This document shows positions 8,030 to 15,867 of a stretch of 64,000 nt of DNA, piece by piece. The stretch lies in NCBI GenBank assembly GCA_965209045.1, contig CBDBPW010000003.1, forward strand, positions 558,001-622,000. The letters are read 5' to 3'. The position numbers and the translations under genes were made by a program. Under the pieces are notes generated by a model. It was not told the DNA's origin and did no database searches. It saw only the letters and a program-made list of their open reading frames with translations. Each line of letters starts with the position of its first letter. Positions within the stretch are counted from its first letter, which is position 1. The stretch comes from JAJEFO01 sp965209045. Lineage in GTDB: Bacteria; Pseudomonadota; Alphaproteobacteria; Rhodobacterales; Rhodobacteraceae.

Positions 8030-8902
8030 TCAACCTACCACCTGGATCTCGGGACCCTCCACGCCTTCACCGAACACCGCCGTCCTCCGCATCACCCGGC
8101 GCTCGGTCGGGTCGGCTGCGCGGCCGCGATGGAGCGTCGAGCGGTTGTCCCAGACGACTATGTCTCCCGGCGTCCAGCCATGGCTGTAGACGAACTGCGG
8201 CTGACAGCAATGTGCCGTCAGCTCGGTCACCAGCGCCTCCGCATCCGCCTCGCTCATGCCCTCGATCGTGCTCACGTGGCTGCCGAGCAGCAGCGCCTTC
8301 CGCCCCGTCACCGGGTGCGTCGTCACAAGCGGATGCGGGACAGGAGGCGTCAGCCTGTAATCCTCCTCGGTGAAATCCGTGAAGCCGTTCTTGATGCGCG
8401 AATGGAACCGGTCGTGCGTCGCGGTCAGCCTTGACAGCCGCGCCTTCTCAGCCTCGGGCAGCGCGTCATAGGCGGCCTCCGTGCTGGCCCATTCCGTCTC
8501 GCCCCCTTTGCTGACCGCTTCCAGCGCATAGAGGATCGACTGCGCGGCCCAGTCCGCGGTGTAGGAATAGTCCGAGTGCCACATCATGTTGCCCTTGGAG
8601 AACCGGATCATGTCGTTGCCGGGCGGCACGACGTTGCCGTCTGCGTCGACGTTGGAGATTTCCACGATGCCGGGCGGACGCTGCGACTTGCGGGCGCGGT
8701 TCACGCGCAGGATCCGGACGCGGCCGTAGAGGCGGGTGAACTCGAGCTGTTCCTCTTCGCTCAGCGACTGCCCGGGGACGTGAACGACGCCTGCCGAGTT
8801 GCCGGCACGGATGATCTCCCAGCGTTCGGGATCCGACAGGTTGCGCACATCGACGCCTTCGATGCGAAGGCCGAAGGCCGGGGCCAGGGGAGTGACCTTC
8901 AT
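8030..8902 (-). CDS. TauD/TfdA-family Fe(II)/2-oxoglutarate dioxygenase
   Basis: A 290-residue oxygenase of the TauD/TfdA family. The iron ligands are visible as His109 and Asp111 (WHSDYSY) and His258 (STLHRG), with Arg residues after it (ERRVMRR) to bind 2-oxoglutarate. Family members hydroxylate a carbon next to a heteroatom, which often releases sulfite, an amine or an aldehyde. The start overlaps the Rieske gene stop by ATGA, so the two oxygenases are translationally coupled and probably act on the same or successive substrates. The substrate cannot be read from sequence. Length and motif order are normal. Confidence 0.87.
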   Translation of the reverse strand: MKVTPLAPAFGLRIEGVDVRNLSDPERWEIIRAGNSAGVVHVPGQSLSEEEQLEFTRLYGRVRILRVNRARKSQRPPGIVEISNVDADGNVVPPGNDMIRFSKGNMMWHSDYSYTADWAAQSILYALEAVSKGGETEWASTEAAYDALPEAEKARLSRLTATHDRFHSRIKNGFTDFTEEDYRLTPPVPHPLVTTHPVTGRKALLLGSHVSTIEGMSEADAEALVTELTAHCCQPQFVYSHGWTPGDIVVWDNRSTLHRGRAADPTERRVMRRTAVFGEGVEGPEIQVVG

Positions 8903-9963
8903 GCCCGTTCCTCCTTCCGGACCGCCATGCGCGCCAGCTGCCGCGCCTTTTCGACCCCTTCATCAACATGGATGAACACAAGGTCGGCGTCGGGATTGTA
9001 GGCGACGTTCTCCTGGGTTCGGGCGAGGATCTCGACGTCCTGGTTGAGCGTCTCCACCGTCGAGGCCCAGATCTGGTTGAGCCGTTCTTCCTCAACGTGG
9101 CCGCGGTGGCAGTGCACCGTGAAGTAGTGGCAGCTGGTCCCGGTCTCCGGCGTGATGCAGGTATTGCCTCGGCTCACGGTAACGGCGGATGCGGGGGCAT
9201 CCGCCTCGGCCGACGTGAATTCGAAGCCTTCAGCGCCGTACATGTTCGGTCCCATCCCCTTGAAGGTCCGCACGTGGCATGGGGCGCGGAACTCGATGAC
9301 CTGCCAGCGGTCGACCAGCCCTTCGATGCCGTGCTTCGCGGCATAGGCGGGCGGCGGAGGGCGGTTCCTTGTCCAGCGGCGGACAGTCACGTGATCCTCC
9401 TCGGCGAAGGTGTCGATTTCGGCCTCTTCGCCATCCAGGGCCGAGCCGATGGTGGTCTTGTGCACGTATCCCACGTGGGACAGGTCCATCAGGTTGTCGA
9501 CCGACATCATGTAGTGACAGGGGATGCTGAAGTATCCGCCCTTGGCGGTCCAGCCTTCGTCCTCGACCCAGCGCCAGTCGGGCATCCTGGTGACGTCGGC
9601 CTCGGCGGCCTGGCCGCCCCAGATCCACACGATGCCATAGCGCTCGACCACGGCGTAGGCCCTGACCCTGGCATGTTCGGGCACGTCGACCTGACCGGGA
9701 ACATGGGTGCAGACGCCCTCGCTGTCGAAGCACAGCCCGTGATAGGGGCACTCGATCGTGTCGTCGATCAGCTGGCCGGGGGACAGGGGCGACAGCCGGT
9801 GGCAGCAGCGGTCTTCCAGGACCGCCGCCCCGCCCGCGCGCGTGCGAAAGAGGACGACGGGGTCGCCCAGGATGATCCGGCGCATCGGCTTGCGCGTGAC
9901 CTCGTCGCCCATGGCCGCCGCGTACCAGGCGTTCCTTTGAAATGCGTGTGTTCTGAGTTTCAT
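8899..9963 (-). CDS. Rieske non-heme iron oxygenase, alpha subunit
   Basis: A 354-residue ring-hydroxylating oxygenase of the vanillate demethylase/phthalate dioxygenase class. The Rieske [2Fe-2S] ligands are Cys53 and His55 (RCCHR) and Cys72 and His75 (CPYHG). The mononuclear iron motif is DLSHVGYVH (Asp, His, His). I chose ATG 9963 because GGAAGGA lies just upstream and the protein then begins MKLRTHAFQRNAWY, as in relatives. No reductase gene is adjacent, so electrons must come from a reductase encoded elsewhere. This class removes O- or N-methyl groups or hydroxylates aromatics. With a LigM-like demethylase and a GST in the same unit, a methoxylated aromatic or ether substrate is plausible. 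Confidence 0.9.
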   Translation of the reverse strand: MKLRTHAFQRNAWYAAAMGDEVTRKPMRRIILGDPVVLFRTRAGGAAVLEDRCCHRLSPLSPGQLIDDTIECPYHGLCFDSEGVCTHVPGQVDVPEHARVRAYAVVERYGIVWIWGGQAAEADVTRMPDWRWVEDEGWTAKGGYFSIPCHYMMSVDNLMDLSHVGYVHKTTIGSALDGEEAEIDTFAEEDHVTVRRWTRNRPPPPAYAAKHGIEGLVDRWQVIEFRAPCHVRTFKGMGPNMYGAEGFEFTSAEADAPASAVTVSRGNTCITPETGTSCHYFTVHCHRGHVEEERLNQIWASTVETLNQDVEILARTQENVAYNPDADLVFIHVDEGVEKARQLARMAVRKEERA

Positions 9964-10009
9964 GAGTCCTTCCGAGAATCCTCGTCCTTCCGGTTGATGG
10001 TTCCAGTCT

Positions 10010-10879
10010 TCAGCGTGTCCCGTCCCGAACCCCGACGCGCCCGTCGGGACCCGCAGGACACGCTGCATTCCTCAGGCCTGCGATCATTTCGGAGGTCTCG
10101 TCGCGGTGCGCCGTGCCCCTCTCTCGCAAAGTCCCGACATAGTCAGCGTGATACCAGTCCCACACCTCCGCGGTGGAAGCGCGTGCATTCAGGCGCGCGT
10201 ACCAGTCCGCGACATGCGGGCGGTTGGCCCAAAGCCCGTCGACCTCCAGGAGCTCCAGCCGGACCAGGTACGGCACAAACGCGATGTCGGCGAGCGAGTG
10301 TGTCCCGCCAGCCAGCCACGCGTTGTTCTCCAGCCACGCGTCGAAGTCCGCGCACAGCCGGTACATCCGTTCCATCGCGTGCCGAAAGCCGTCTGACGCG
10401 ATGCCGTGAAACACGACCGGCGTCAGCCACTCCCGGCTGAGCGGGTTCATGTTGCTCTTGATCACGGGCAGCAGGCGTGCGGGCGCCTCGCTCCCGGCTT
10501 CCGCAATCAGATGGTGCCGATAGGCGATGGCGTAGGTCAGGACCGAAATCGCCTTGTGGACGCCCTTGTCGCCCTGCTCCAACTCATCCATCCAGAGCCG
10601 CATCCGCGCACGCTCCGCGGGTCGGGCAGGGCGCAGCGGCGGATCGGGGAACGCGTCGTCGATGTATTCCAGGATCACGTTCGATTCCACGATCACCGCG
10701 TCGTCGTGCACCAAGGTCGGAACCACGGCGGCGGGGTTCAGCGCCAGGTATTCGGGCGCGAACTGGTCGCCCTTCAGCGTCATGAGCCGGCTTTCCCACT
10801 CACGTCCTTTCTCCGCCAGGGCGACGCGCACCTTGGCGGCGCAGACCGAGGAGTTGTGGTGAAAGAGGGTCAGGGTCAT
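10010..10879 (-). CDS. Glutathione S-transferase family protein
   Basis: A 289-residue GST-fold protein. The thioredoxin-like N-domain starts MTLTLFHHNSSVCAAKVRVA, with the cis-Pro motif AAVVPTLVHDD and the glutathione-binding pair ES (VIVESNVILEYID). The helical C-domain follows, including the N-capping motif THSLADIAFVPYLVRLE. It is slightly longer than usual GSTs because of a 25-residue C-terminal tail. Within the minus-strand unit it sits between the TRAP permease (4 bases) and the Rieske oxygenase. In the lignin-derived aromatic pathways of sphingomonads, GSTs cleave aryl ethers; a similar lyase or isomerase role is possible here but not shown. Confidence 0.87.
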   Translation of the reverse strand: MTLTLFHHNSSVCAAKVRVALAEKGREWESRLMTLKGDQFAPEYLALNPAAVVPTLVHDDAVIVESNVILEYIDDAFPDPPLRPARPAERARMRLWMDELEQGDKGVHKAISVLTYAIAYRHHLIAEAGSEAPARLLPVIKSNMNPLSREWLTPVVFHGIASDGFRHAMERMYRLCADFDAWLENNAWLAGGTHSLADIAFVPYLVRLELLEVDGLWANRPHVADWYARLNARASTAEVWDWYHADYVGTLRERGTAHRDETSEMIAGLRNAACPAGPDGRVGVRDGTR

Positions 10880-10883
10880 TGCG

Positions 10884-12203
10884 CTACCTCACCATCAGCG
10901 ACGGCAGCCACAGCGCCACGTGCGGCTCGATCACCATGATCACGAACAGCAGCAGCCCGCAGCCGAGAAACGGCAGGCCCGCCGTCGCGACCTCGGCCAT
11001 GGTCGTGCCCTTGGGCGCAACGCCGAGCATGACGAACAGGTTCAGCCCGAATGGCGGCGTCACGCCGCTCATCTCGAGCGCCAGCAGCATGATGATCCCG
11101 AACCAGATCAGGTCGAAGCCCTGAGCCTGGGCGATCGGGAAGAATATCGGGATCGTCAGCATCATGATCGACGCCTGGTCCATGAACATCCCCATGAAGA
11201 GCAGAATCGCGAACATCACCACGACGACCATGACCGGCGAAAGCTCCACGGCGCTGACCGCGCGAATCATGCCCGACGTGGCACCGGAGAAGGCCAGAAG
11301 CTGCGAGAACGTCGACGATGCGGCGACAATCAAGAGGATCATCGCCGTGACCTTCACCGTGCCCCGCAGCGACTTGGCGATGGCGCCCCAGGTCAGGCCC
11401 CCGAAGGCATAGGCCACGATCAGCACGCCCAGCACGCCGAAGGCGGCACTCTCGGTCGGCGTGGCGATGCCAAGGAGGATGAGCCCGATCACCATGAAGA
11501 TGATTACCGACAACGGCAGGATATGGGTGAATATCACCCGGACCTTTTCGGAGAGAGGGTGGTAGACCGGGCCGTCTTCGGGCACCGATGCGGGGTCGAG
11601 CCGGATCATCACCCAGATGAGCACGAGGTAGATGGCCGCCAGCAGGAGCCCGGGCAGCACCCCGGCGATCAAGAGACGCCCGATGTCGATCTTGGCCAGG
11701 CTGCCGAGAAGAACGCCCAGGCCCGATGGCGGAATCAGGATGGCCAGCCCTCCCACGCCGAGAATGGGTCCCATCGACATGCGCTTGGCATAGCCCCTGC
11801 GGCTCATTTCCGGCACCAGGAGCGAGCCCAGCATCGCGGTGTTGCCCATCGACGTTCCGGTCAGCGCGGCAAAGGTGGTTCCGCCGAAAATTGTGACGTA
11901 GGACAGCCGCCCGCGCATCTGTCCGATCAGGGTGTCGACGGCGTCAAAGACCTTCTTCGCGACGCCGGCATTGAAGAACAGCTCCCCCATCAGGAGGAAC
12001 AGCGGGATTGGCAGAAAGACGAAGTGCGTGACCGAAACGCTGGCATTCGCGATCACCTGGCTGACGCCCGGCATGCCCACCAGCCAGTACATGCCCCCGA
12101 AGCTGACCAGCAGGAAGGCGAACGCCACCGGCATCGACAGAAACATCAGGAACAGGATCGCGCCCAGCGCCAGTCCGCCGGAGACATGCCACTCCGGCAT
12201 CAA
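10884..12203 (-). CDS. dctM: TRAP transporter large permease (DctM)
   Basis: A 439-residue polytopic membrane protein with about 12 hydrophobic segments. TRAP-large-subunit marks include LFFNAGVAKKVFDAVDTLIG, GTSMGNTAMLGSLLVPEM and MGMFMDQASIMMLTIPIFFP. It couples sodium gradient to uptake of the solute delivered by the binding protein. Its start overlaps the DctQ stop (ATGA at 12200-12203). The substrate should be an organic acid or aromatic carboxylate used by the surrounding oxygenases, by context only. Confidence 0.92.
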   Translation of the reverse strand: MMPEWHVSGGLALGAILFLMFLSMPVAFAFLLVSFGGMYWLVGMPGVSQVIANASVSVTHFVFLPIPLFLLMGELFFNAGVAKKVFDAVDTLIGQMRGRLSYVTIFGGTTFAALTGTSMGNTAMLGSLLVPEMSRRGYAKRMSMGPILGVGGLAILIPPSGLGVLLGSLAKIDIGRLLIAGVLPGLLLAAIYLVLIWVMIRLDPASVPEDGPVYHPLSEKVRVIFTHILPLSVIIFMVIGLILLGIATPTESAAFGVLGVLIVAYAFGGLTWGAIAKSLRGTVKVTAMILLIVAASSTFSQLLAFSGATSGMIRAVSAVELSPVMVVVVMFAILLFMGMFMDQASIMMLTIPIFFPIAQAQGFDLIWFGIIMLLALEMSGVTPPFGLNLFVMLGVAPKGTTMAEVATAGLPFLGCGLLLFVIMVIEPHVALWLPSLMVR

Positions 12204-12724
12204 ATCTCGCCTTCAAAGGGCGCGTGATCGCCGTCGCCCGGGGCGGTCAGCGCCTCGCCGATCACCAGCATCCGCGCGAATTCCACGGCGCACAGGAAAA
12301 AGCCGACGGAAAGGGGCACGAACAGGAGCGCGCGCGGGATTTCGATGGAGCGGACGTCGATCGTGTCCTTGCGCCAGAACTCGATGGCGAATTCGCCGGC
12401 CAGCCAGGTCGCCAGGAGGCAGAGCGTGATGCAGACGAGAATGAGGAACCGTTCGACCTGCCGCCTTGCCGCTTCCGGCATGAAGCCCAGGAAGCTGTCG
12501 ATGCGTACATGGCCCCGCTCACGGACCAGCCATGGCGCGGCCAGCATCGTGACGTAGATCAGCGCGTATTCCGACACCGCGCTGGAAAAGACCGGTGGAC
12601 GCAGGCCGGCGGTGCGCATGCCGACATCGACGACGATCAGCACGAACACCGCGCCGACCATGACGCTCGCGACGAGCGCGAGCATCACGATCAAGCGGTC
12701 GTAGGCCCGGACGAACGGCACCAT
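12200..12724 (-). CDS. dctQ: TRAP transporter small permease (DctQ)
   Basis: A 174-residue protein with four hydrophobic segments. It carries the DctQ signature around VSEYALIYVTMLAAPWLVRERGHVRID and an N-terminal helix FVRAYDRLIVMLALVASVMV. It partners the large permease encoded directly downstream with an ATGA overlap, and follows the binding-protein gene by 12 bases. Length is normal for the family. Confidence 0.9.
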   Translation of the reverse strand: MVPFVRAYDRLIVMLALVASVMVGAVFVLIVVDVGMRTAGLRPPVFSSAVSEYALIYVTMLAAPWLVRERGHVRIDSFLGFMPEAARRQVERFLILVCITLCLLATWLAGEFAIEFWRKDTIDVRSIEIPRALLFVPLSVGFFLCAVEFARMLVIGEALTAPGDGDHAPFEGEI

Positions 12725-12736
12725 CTAGGTGTCGGA

Positions 12737-13732
12737 TCAATCGGCCGGCAGCGCGGCGCGGAGCTGGTCCCAGTATGGCGAACCGGTCGACTCAAGCTTT
12801 TCCCATTGAACCGTCCGGGCGTGGGCCACATAGTCGGCCTCGGCCTCGGGACTGAGCGTGTAGGACCGGACGCCCGCTGCCTCGACCTCTGCACGCTCCT
12901 TTGCCGCAAGGTCTTCGTAGAAGGCATGCGCCTCCGGCTCGAATGCCTCCACGGCTTCGCTCAACGCGGTGCGCTGGGCATCGGTAAGGCTGTTCCACTT
13001 GTCACTGTTGACCCAGAGCAGGTTGTCGAACTGCCAGATCGGCGGATCGATCCGGTAGCCGATGAACTTGTGGAAGCCGAAATCGACGATCCCGAGTCCC
13101 GGCCAGGCCGCGCCATCGACGACGCCGCGTTCAAGCGCGTTGTAGATGTCGGGCGCCGGGACCGTCACGGTCGTCGCGCCGTATCTTTCGAGCCAGGTGT
13201 TGTAGAATCCGGAAGACCGGATCTTGACATCATTCAGGACCGGCAGCCCGTCGTCATCGAGCTCGGGCTCTTCCTTCAGCCAGATGTGGTAGCCGACGCC
13301 GGCCGCGACCCAGCCCAGGACATGTGCATTGGCCTTCTCTTCGTAGATCGTGTTGAGAAGATCGGTCGCGCCCGATTCCCGGGCCTGCATCGGGGTGATC
13401 GAGGTGCCGTAGATCGCGCGGGATTCCGGCACGGTTCCTACGTAGTAGCCGGCCGCGCCGAACAGCATGTCGAACACGCCGTTGGTGACTGCGGTCAGCT
13501 GCTCGGTGGCGGGCGTGACTTCGGGCCCGCCGACATGCTCGATGCTGATGTCGGCGGCCTTGGCGGCGTCGCTGGCGTTGAACGCCTCGACGAACTGAAG
13601 CGTCCTGTCGACCGAGTAGATGCCCGGCGCCCAGTTCGTGACCAGCCTCAGGGTTTCAGCCAGGGTCGGGCCGGCGGACAAAAGGAGCGCGCCGGAAACC
13701 GCCGCGGTGGCCAGAAATTTCGTCTTGGTCAT
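12737..13732 (-). CDS. dctP: TRAP transporter solute-binding protein (DctP/DctP2-like)
   Basis: A 331-residue periplasmic protein. The signal peptide is MTKTKFLATAAVSGALLLSA, cut near TLAETLRL. I chose ATG 13732 because AGGAGG stands seven bases upstream. The mature part matches the DctP fold used for larger carboxylates (LVTNWAPGIYSVDRTLQFVE at the start, then the conserved Arg region and RSSGFYNTWLERYGATTVTV). It leads the TRAP trio and follows the O-demethylase gene by 65 bases. It belongs to the subgroup whose members bind aromatic or keto acids rather than C4-dicarboxylates, but this is tentative. Confidence 0.9.
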   Translation of the reverse strand: MTKTKFLATAAVSGALLLSAGPTLAETLRLVTNWAPGIYSVDRTLQFVEAFNASDAAKAADISIEHVGGPEVTPATEQLTAVTNGVFDMLFGAAGYYVGTVPESRAIYGTSITPMQARESGATDLLNTIYEEKANAHVLGWVAAGVGYHIWLKEEPELDDDGLPVLNDVKIRSSGFYNTWLERYGATTVTVPAPDIYNALERGVVDGAAWPGLGIVDFGFHKFIGYRIDPPIWQFDNLLWVNSDKWNSLTDAQRTALSEAVEAFEPEAHAFYEDLAAKERAEVEAAGVRSYTLSPEAEADYVAHARTVQWEKLESTGSPYWDQLRAALPAD

Positions 13733-13797
13733 GTCTCGTCCTCCTATCTTTCCGTTGCTGCTCGCAGGTGCCTGGGCCCTGCCGGACTTCGTTGTTC

Positions 13798-15171
13798 TCA
13801 AATTGCCTGCTTCCTGTAGGCTTCGCGTGCTTCGACCGAGATCGGGCAGGGATCGACGATGCAGGCGATCTCGGTCTGGACGTGACGTTCAACCGTTGGC
13901 TTGGCGGTGCCGCCATCGGGTTCACCCCAGGTCAGCGTGACCCCGGTGCCGGGCTCTGCCGCGCCTTCGTCAAGCAAGGCCAGCGATATCCAGCCGCGCA
14001 CGTTTGCGGTGTAGACGGGGTAATGCGAGATCCCGGCAGGACTTCCGTTCATTGACACCTGGTCGTAGGGGCAGGTCGCGTAGTGCGAGGCTGGCATGTC
14101 CATGAACTTGTACCGGGCGCCCTCGCCAAGCTGCGAGGCAAAGACCTTGACCACGTCGTCCTTCGACCACCGCAAGGTGCGCTTGTGCTTGTGCGGCTCC
14201 TTGGCCCTTTCCTCCAGCGCCGCACGACCGATGAAGTCGTGATCGAACTTCACGACATGACCGTAGCCGATGTCGTATGGAGTGAGGTAGTAGTCCTCCA
14301 CCTTGTCGCTGACGTAGGAGCCGCCCAGCGACAGGTTGGCCTCGAAGCTCGTTGCAGGCAGCCAGCGGCGGTAGTCCGCCAGCGTCTCGCCGGCATAGAT
14401 CGCTGGCAGCGGCGACGGAAACCAGCCCGATTCATGGGCCACGGTGGAATAGGTCTTGGATCCGGCAGCCAGCAGCCCTTCGCCTTCGCCCGCCTCCAGG
14501 ATCGCGTCACGGATCAGGTCGTAGTCCTCGAACGGCCCGAACAGTTCCAGTCCTGCCGCGCCGGCCATCCCGTGGCGCAGCGCGCGGACCTTGCGGCCAG
14601 CGATGCCGATCTCGCCCATCCCGAAGAACTTGAAGCCCTCGATCGGTCCGCCGTTCAGCCTCTCCAGGATGCCCCAGGCGTTCGGTCCCTGCACCTCGAA
14701 CCGGTAGCACTTGCGCCGCCCCTTGTTGTCGAGTGCCCGGCTGTCAAGGTCGAGGGACACGTCGAAACCACCCTTCAGGGCGTGATACATCGTCCAGTTG
14801 GCATTGATCGGCTTGTTGACGATGTTGGCCTTGTCATCTTCCAGGATGAAGATGATTCCGTCACCGACGATGTTGCCGTCTTCGTTGCATTGGACGAACT
14901 GCTTGGCGACGTCGCGGCGCCAGTTGGCCATGGAATTGACGGCGAGGAATTCGCAGAGCTTTCGCGTGTCGGGACCTTCGACATAGAGGTCGGTCATGTG
15001 GAAGGACTGGTCAAACAGCACGGCGCCGCCTCGCCAAGCCTCCTGCTCGTCGCGCCAGTTGGTGAACTCGGTCCTGATCGGAAACTGATAGGGGCCCGAA
15101 GGCGCATTGCGCAGCATTTCGACCGGACCGCCTGAGGCGTGGATCTTGTCTTCGAGAGTCGCGATGGTCAT
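13798..15171 (-). CDS. LigM/DesA-like tetrahydrofolate-dependent O-demethylase
   Basis: A 457-residue aminomethyltransferase-fold (GcvT-like) protein that looks close to LigM and DesA of Sphingobium. Aligned blocks include GGPVEMLRNAPSGPY, NWRDEQEAWRGGAVLFDQS, GNIVGDGIIF, ALRHGMAGAAGLELFGPFED, SPLPAIYAGETLADYRRWLP and EDYYLTPYDIGYGHVVKFDH. LigM moves a methyl group from vanillate or 3-O-methylgallate to tetrahydrofolate. I chose ATG 15171 (GGAGG five bases upstream) because it matches the family N-terminus; an in-frame ATG at 15219 also has a strong site and would add 16 residues. It opens the minus-strand catabolic unit, 62 bases from the tandem repeat at 15233. DMSP demethylase DmdA is a distant alternative. 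The true methyl donor is unknown. Confidence 0.85.
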   Translation of the reverse strand: MTIATLEDKIHASGGPVEMLRNAPSGPYQFPIRTEFTNWRDEQEAWRGGAVLFDQSFHMTDLYVEGPDTRKLCEFLAVNSMANWRRDVAKQFVQCNEDGNIVGDGIIFILEDDKANIVNKPINANWTMYHALKGGFDVSLDLDSRALDNKGRRKCYRFEVQGPNAWGILERLNGGPIEGFKFFGMGEIGIAGRKVRALRHGMAGAAGLELFGPFEDYDLIRDAILEAGEGEGLLAAGSKTYSTVAHESGWFPSPLPAIYAGETLADYRRWLPATSFEANLSLGGSYVSDKVEDYYLTPYDIGYGHVVKFDHDFIGRAALEERAKEPHKHKRTLRWSKDDVVKVFASQLGEGARYKFMDMPASHYATCPYDQVSMNGSPAGISHYPVYTANVRGWISLALLDEGAAEPGTGVTLTWGEPDGGTAKPTVERHVQTEIACIVDPCPISVEAREAYRKQAI

Positions 15172-15232
15172 CGGCGCCTCCACTCGTGTCTGCGGATCGC
15201 GTGCCGTTCTGCAGATCATCGGGCCTCCTTAT

Positions 15233-15255
15233 TAGTGGGCAGAAAATGGGCAGAA
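15233..15255 (+). promoter_or_regulatory. Tandem TGGGCAGAA repeat, candidate operator 1
   Basis: TAG is followed by TGGGCAGAA at 15236-15244 and an exact second copy at 15247-15255, an 11-base period that would place both copies on the same DNA face. It lies between the divergent O-demethylase unit (start 15171) and the RidA-like gene (start 15327). Related pairs occur at 15846 and 22953 upstream of the other two units of the island. Confidence 0.6.
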
Positions 15256-15326
15256 TTGCAAGCGAAAATTGCGAACGTCTTCACTTGCTGCTTTAGAAGG
15301 GCGCAGGTTCCAATGGAGGAAAGAGA

Positions 15327-15803
15327 ATGTCAGCGATCGAAGCCCGCCTCGCGGAATTGGGAATCTCCCTGCCAGCCCCGCTCGACCTGCCCAGCCCCAA
15401 CCGCGCCAGCGCCGTGCGCGTGGGCAACATGCTGTACGTTTCGGGCCATGGCGCCGCGCTCCTGGAGGACGCGACCGTCAAGCGGCGCGGCAAGGTTGAT
15501 CTCGACATCACCGAGGCGGAGGCGACAGAGACCGCACGGGCGCTCGCCATCAAGATGATTGCGACGGTCAAGCACCATGTCGGCGATCTCGACAAGGTTG
15601 AGAAGGTGGTCAAGATCCTTGGCATGATCAACGCGCACCCGGATTTCGAGCGCCCCAATGCCGTGCTGAACGGCGCCAGCGACCTCTTCTTCGAGGTCTT
15701 CGGCCCCGAGATCGGGCAGCACGCGCGATCCTCCGTTGGAGTGCAAACGCTGGTCGACCGCCAGCCGGTCGAGATCGAGGGCATCTTTCTCGTCCGGGAC
15801 TGA
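15327..15803 (+). CDS. RidA-like (YjgF/YER057c/UK114) protein
   Basis: A 158-residue trimeric-barrel family protein. Motifs include VRVGNMLYVSGHGA near residue 31, a GMINAHPDFERPNAVLNGAS block and ARSSVGVQTLVDRQPVEIEG, which keeps the Arg used by RidA to bind carboxylates. It is longer than E. coli RidA (128 residues) and belongs to the longer endoribonuclease-like subgroup. A strong site (GGAGGAAAG) precedes the ATG. Classical RidA hydrolyses reactive enamines and imines; relatives in catabolic clusters act as deaminases or hydrolases. It opens the plus-strand unit, divergent from the O-demethylase. Confidence 0.88.
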   Translation: MSAIEARLAELGISLPAPLDLPSPNRASAVRVGNMLYVSGHGAALLEDATVKRRGKVDLDITEAEATETARALAIKMIATVKHHVGDLDKVEKVVKILGMINAHPDFERPNAVLNGASDLFFEVFGPEIGQHARSSVGVQTLVDRQPVEIEGIFLVRD

Positions 15804-15845
15804 TCCCCGACATGATTGACGCCTGCCGGGCGGGCGGCTATCCCT

Positions 15846-15867
15846 AGTGGGCAAAAAGTGGGAAGAA
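15846..15867 (+). promoter_or_regulatory. Tandem TGGGCAAAA/TGGGAAGAA repeat, candidate operator 2
   Basis: TAG-type copy TGGGCAAAA at 15848-15856 and TGGGAAGAA at 15859-15867, again 11 bases apart. The second copy overlaps the ribosome-binding region of the regulator gene that starts at 15868, so binding here would shut off the regulator itself. This is the arrangement expected for autoregulation. Confidence 0.6.

Noticed and set aside
10920..12227. Plus-strand ORF of 435 codons over the TRAP permease
   Set aside because: Its His, Gln, Asp and Glu-rich content is the mirror of the hydrophobic DctM codons on the other strand.
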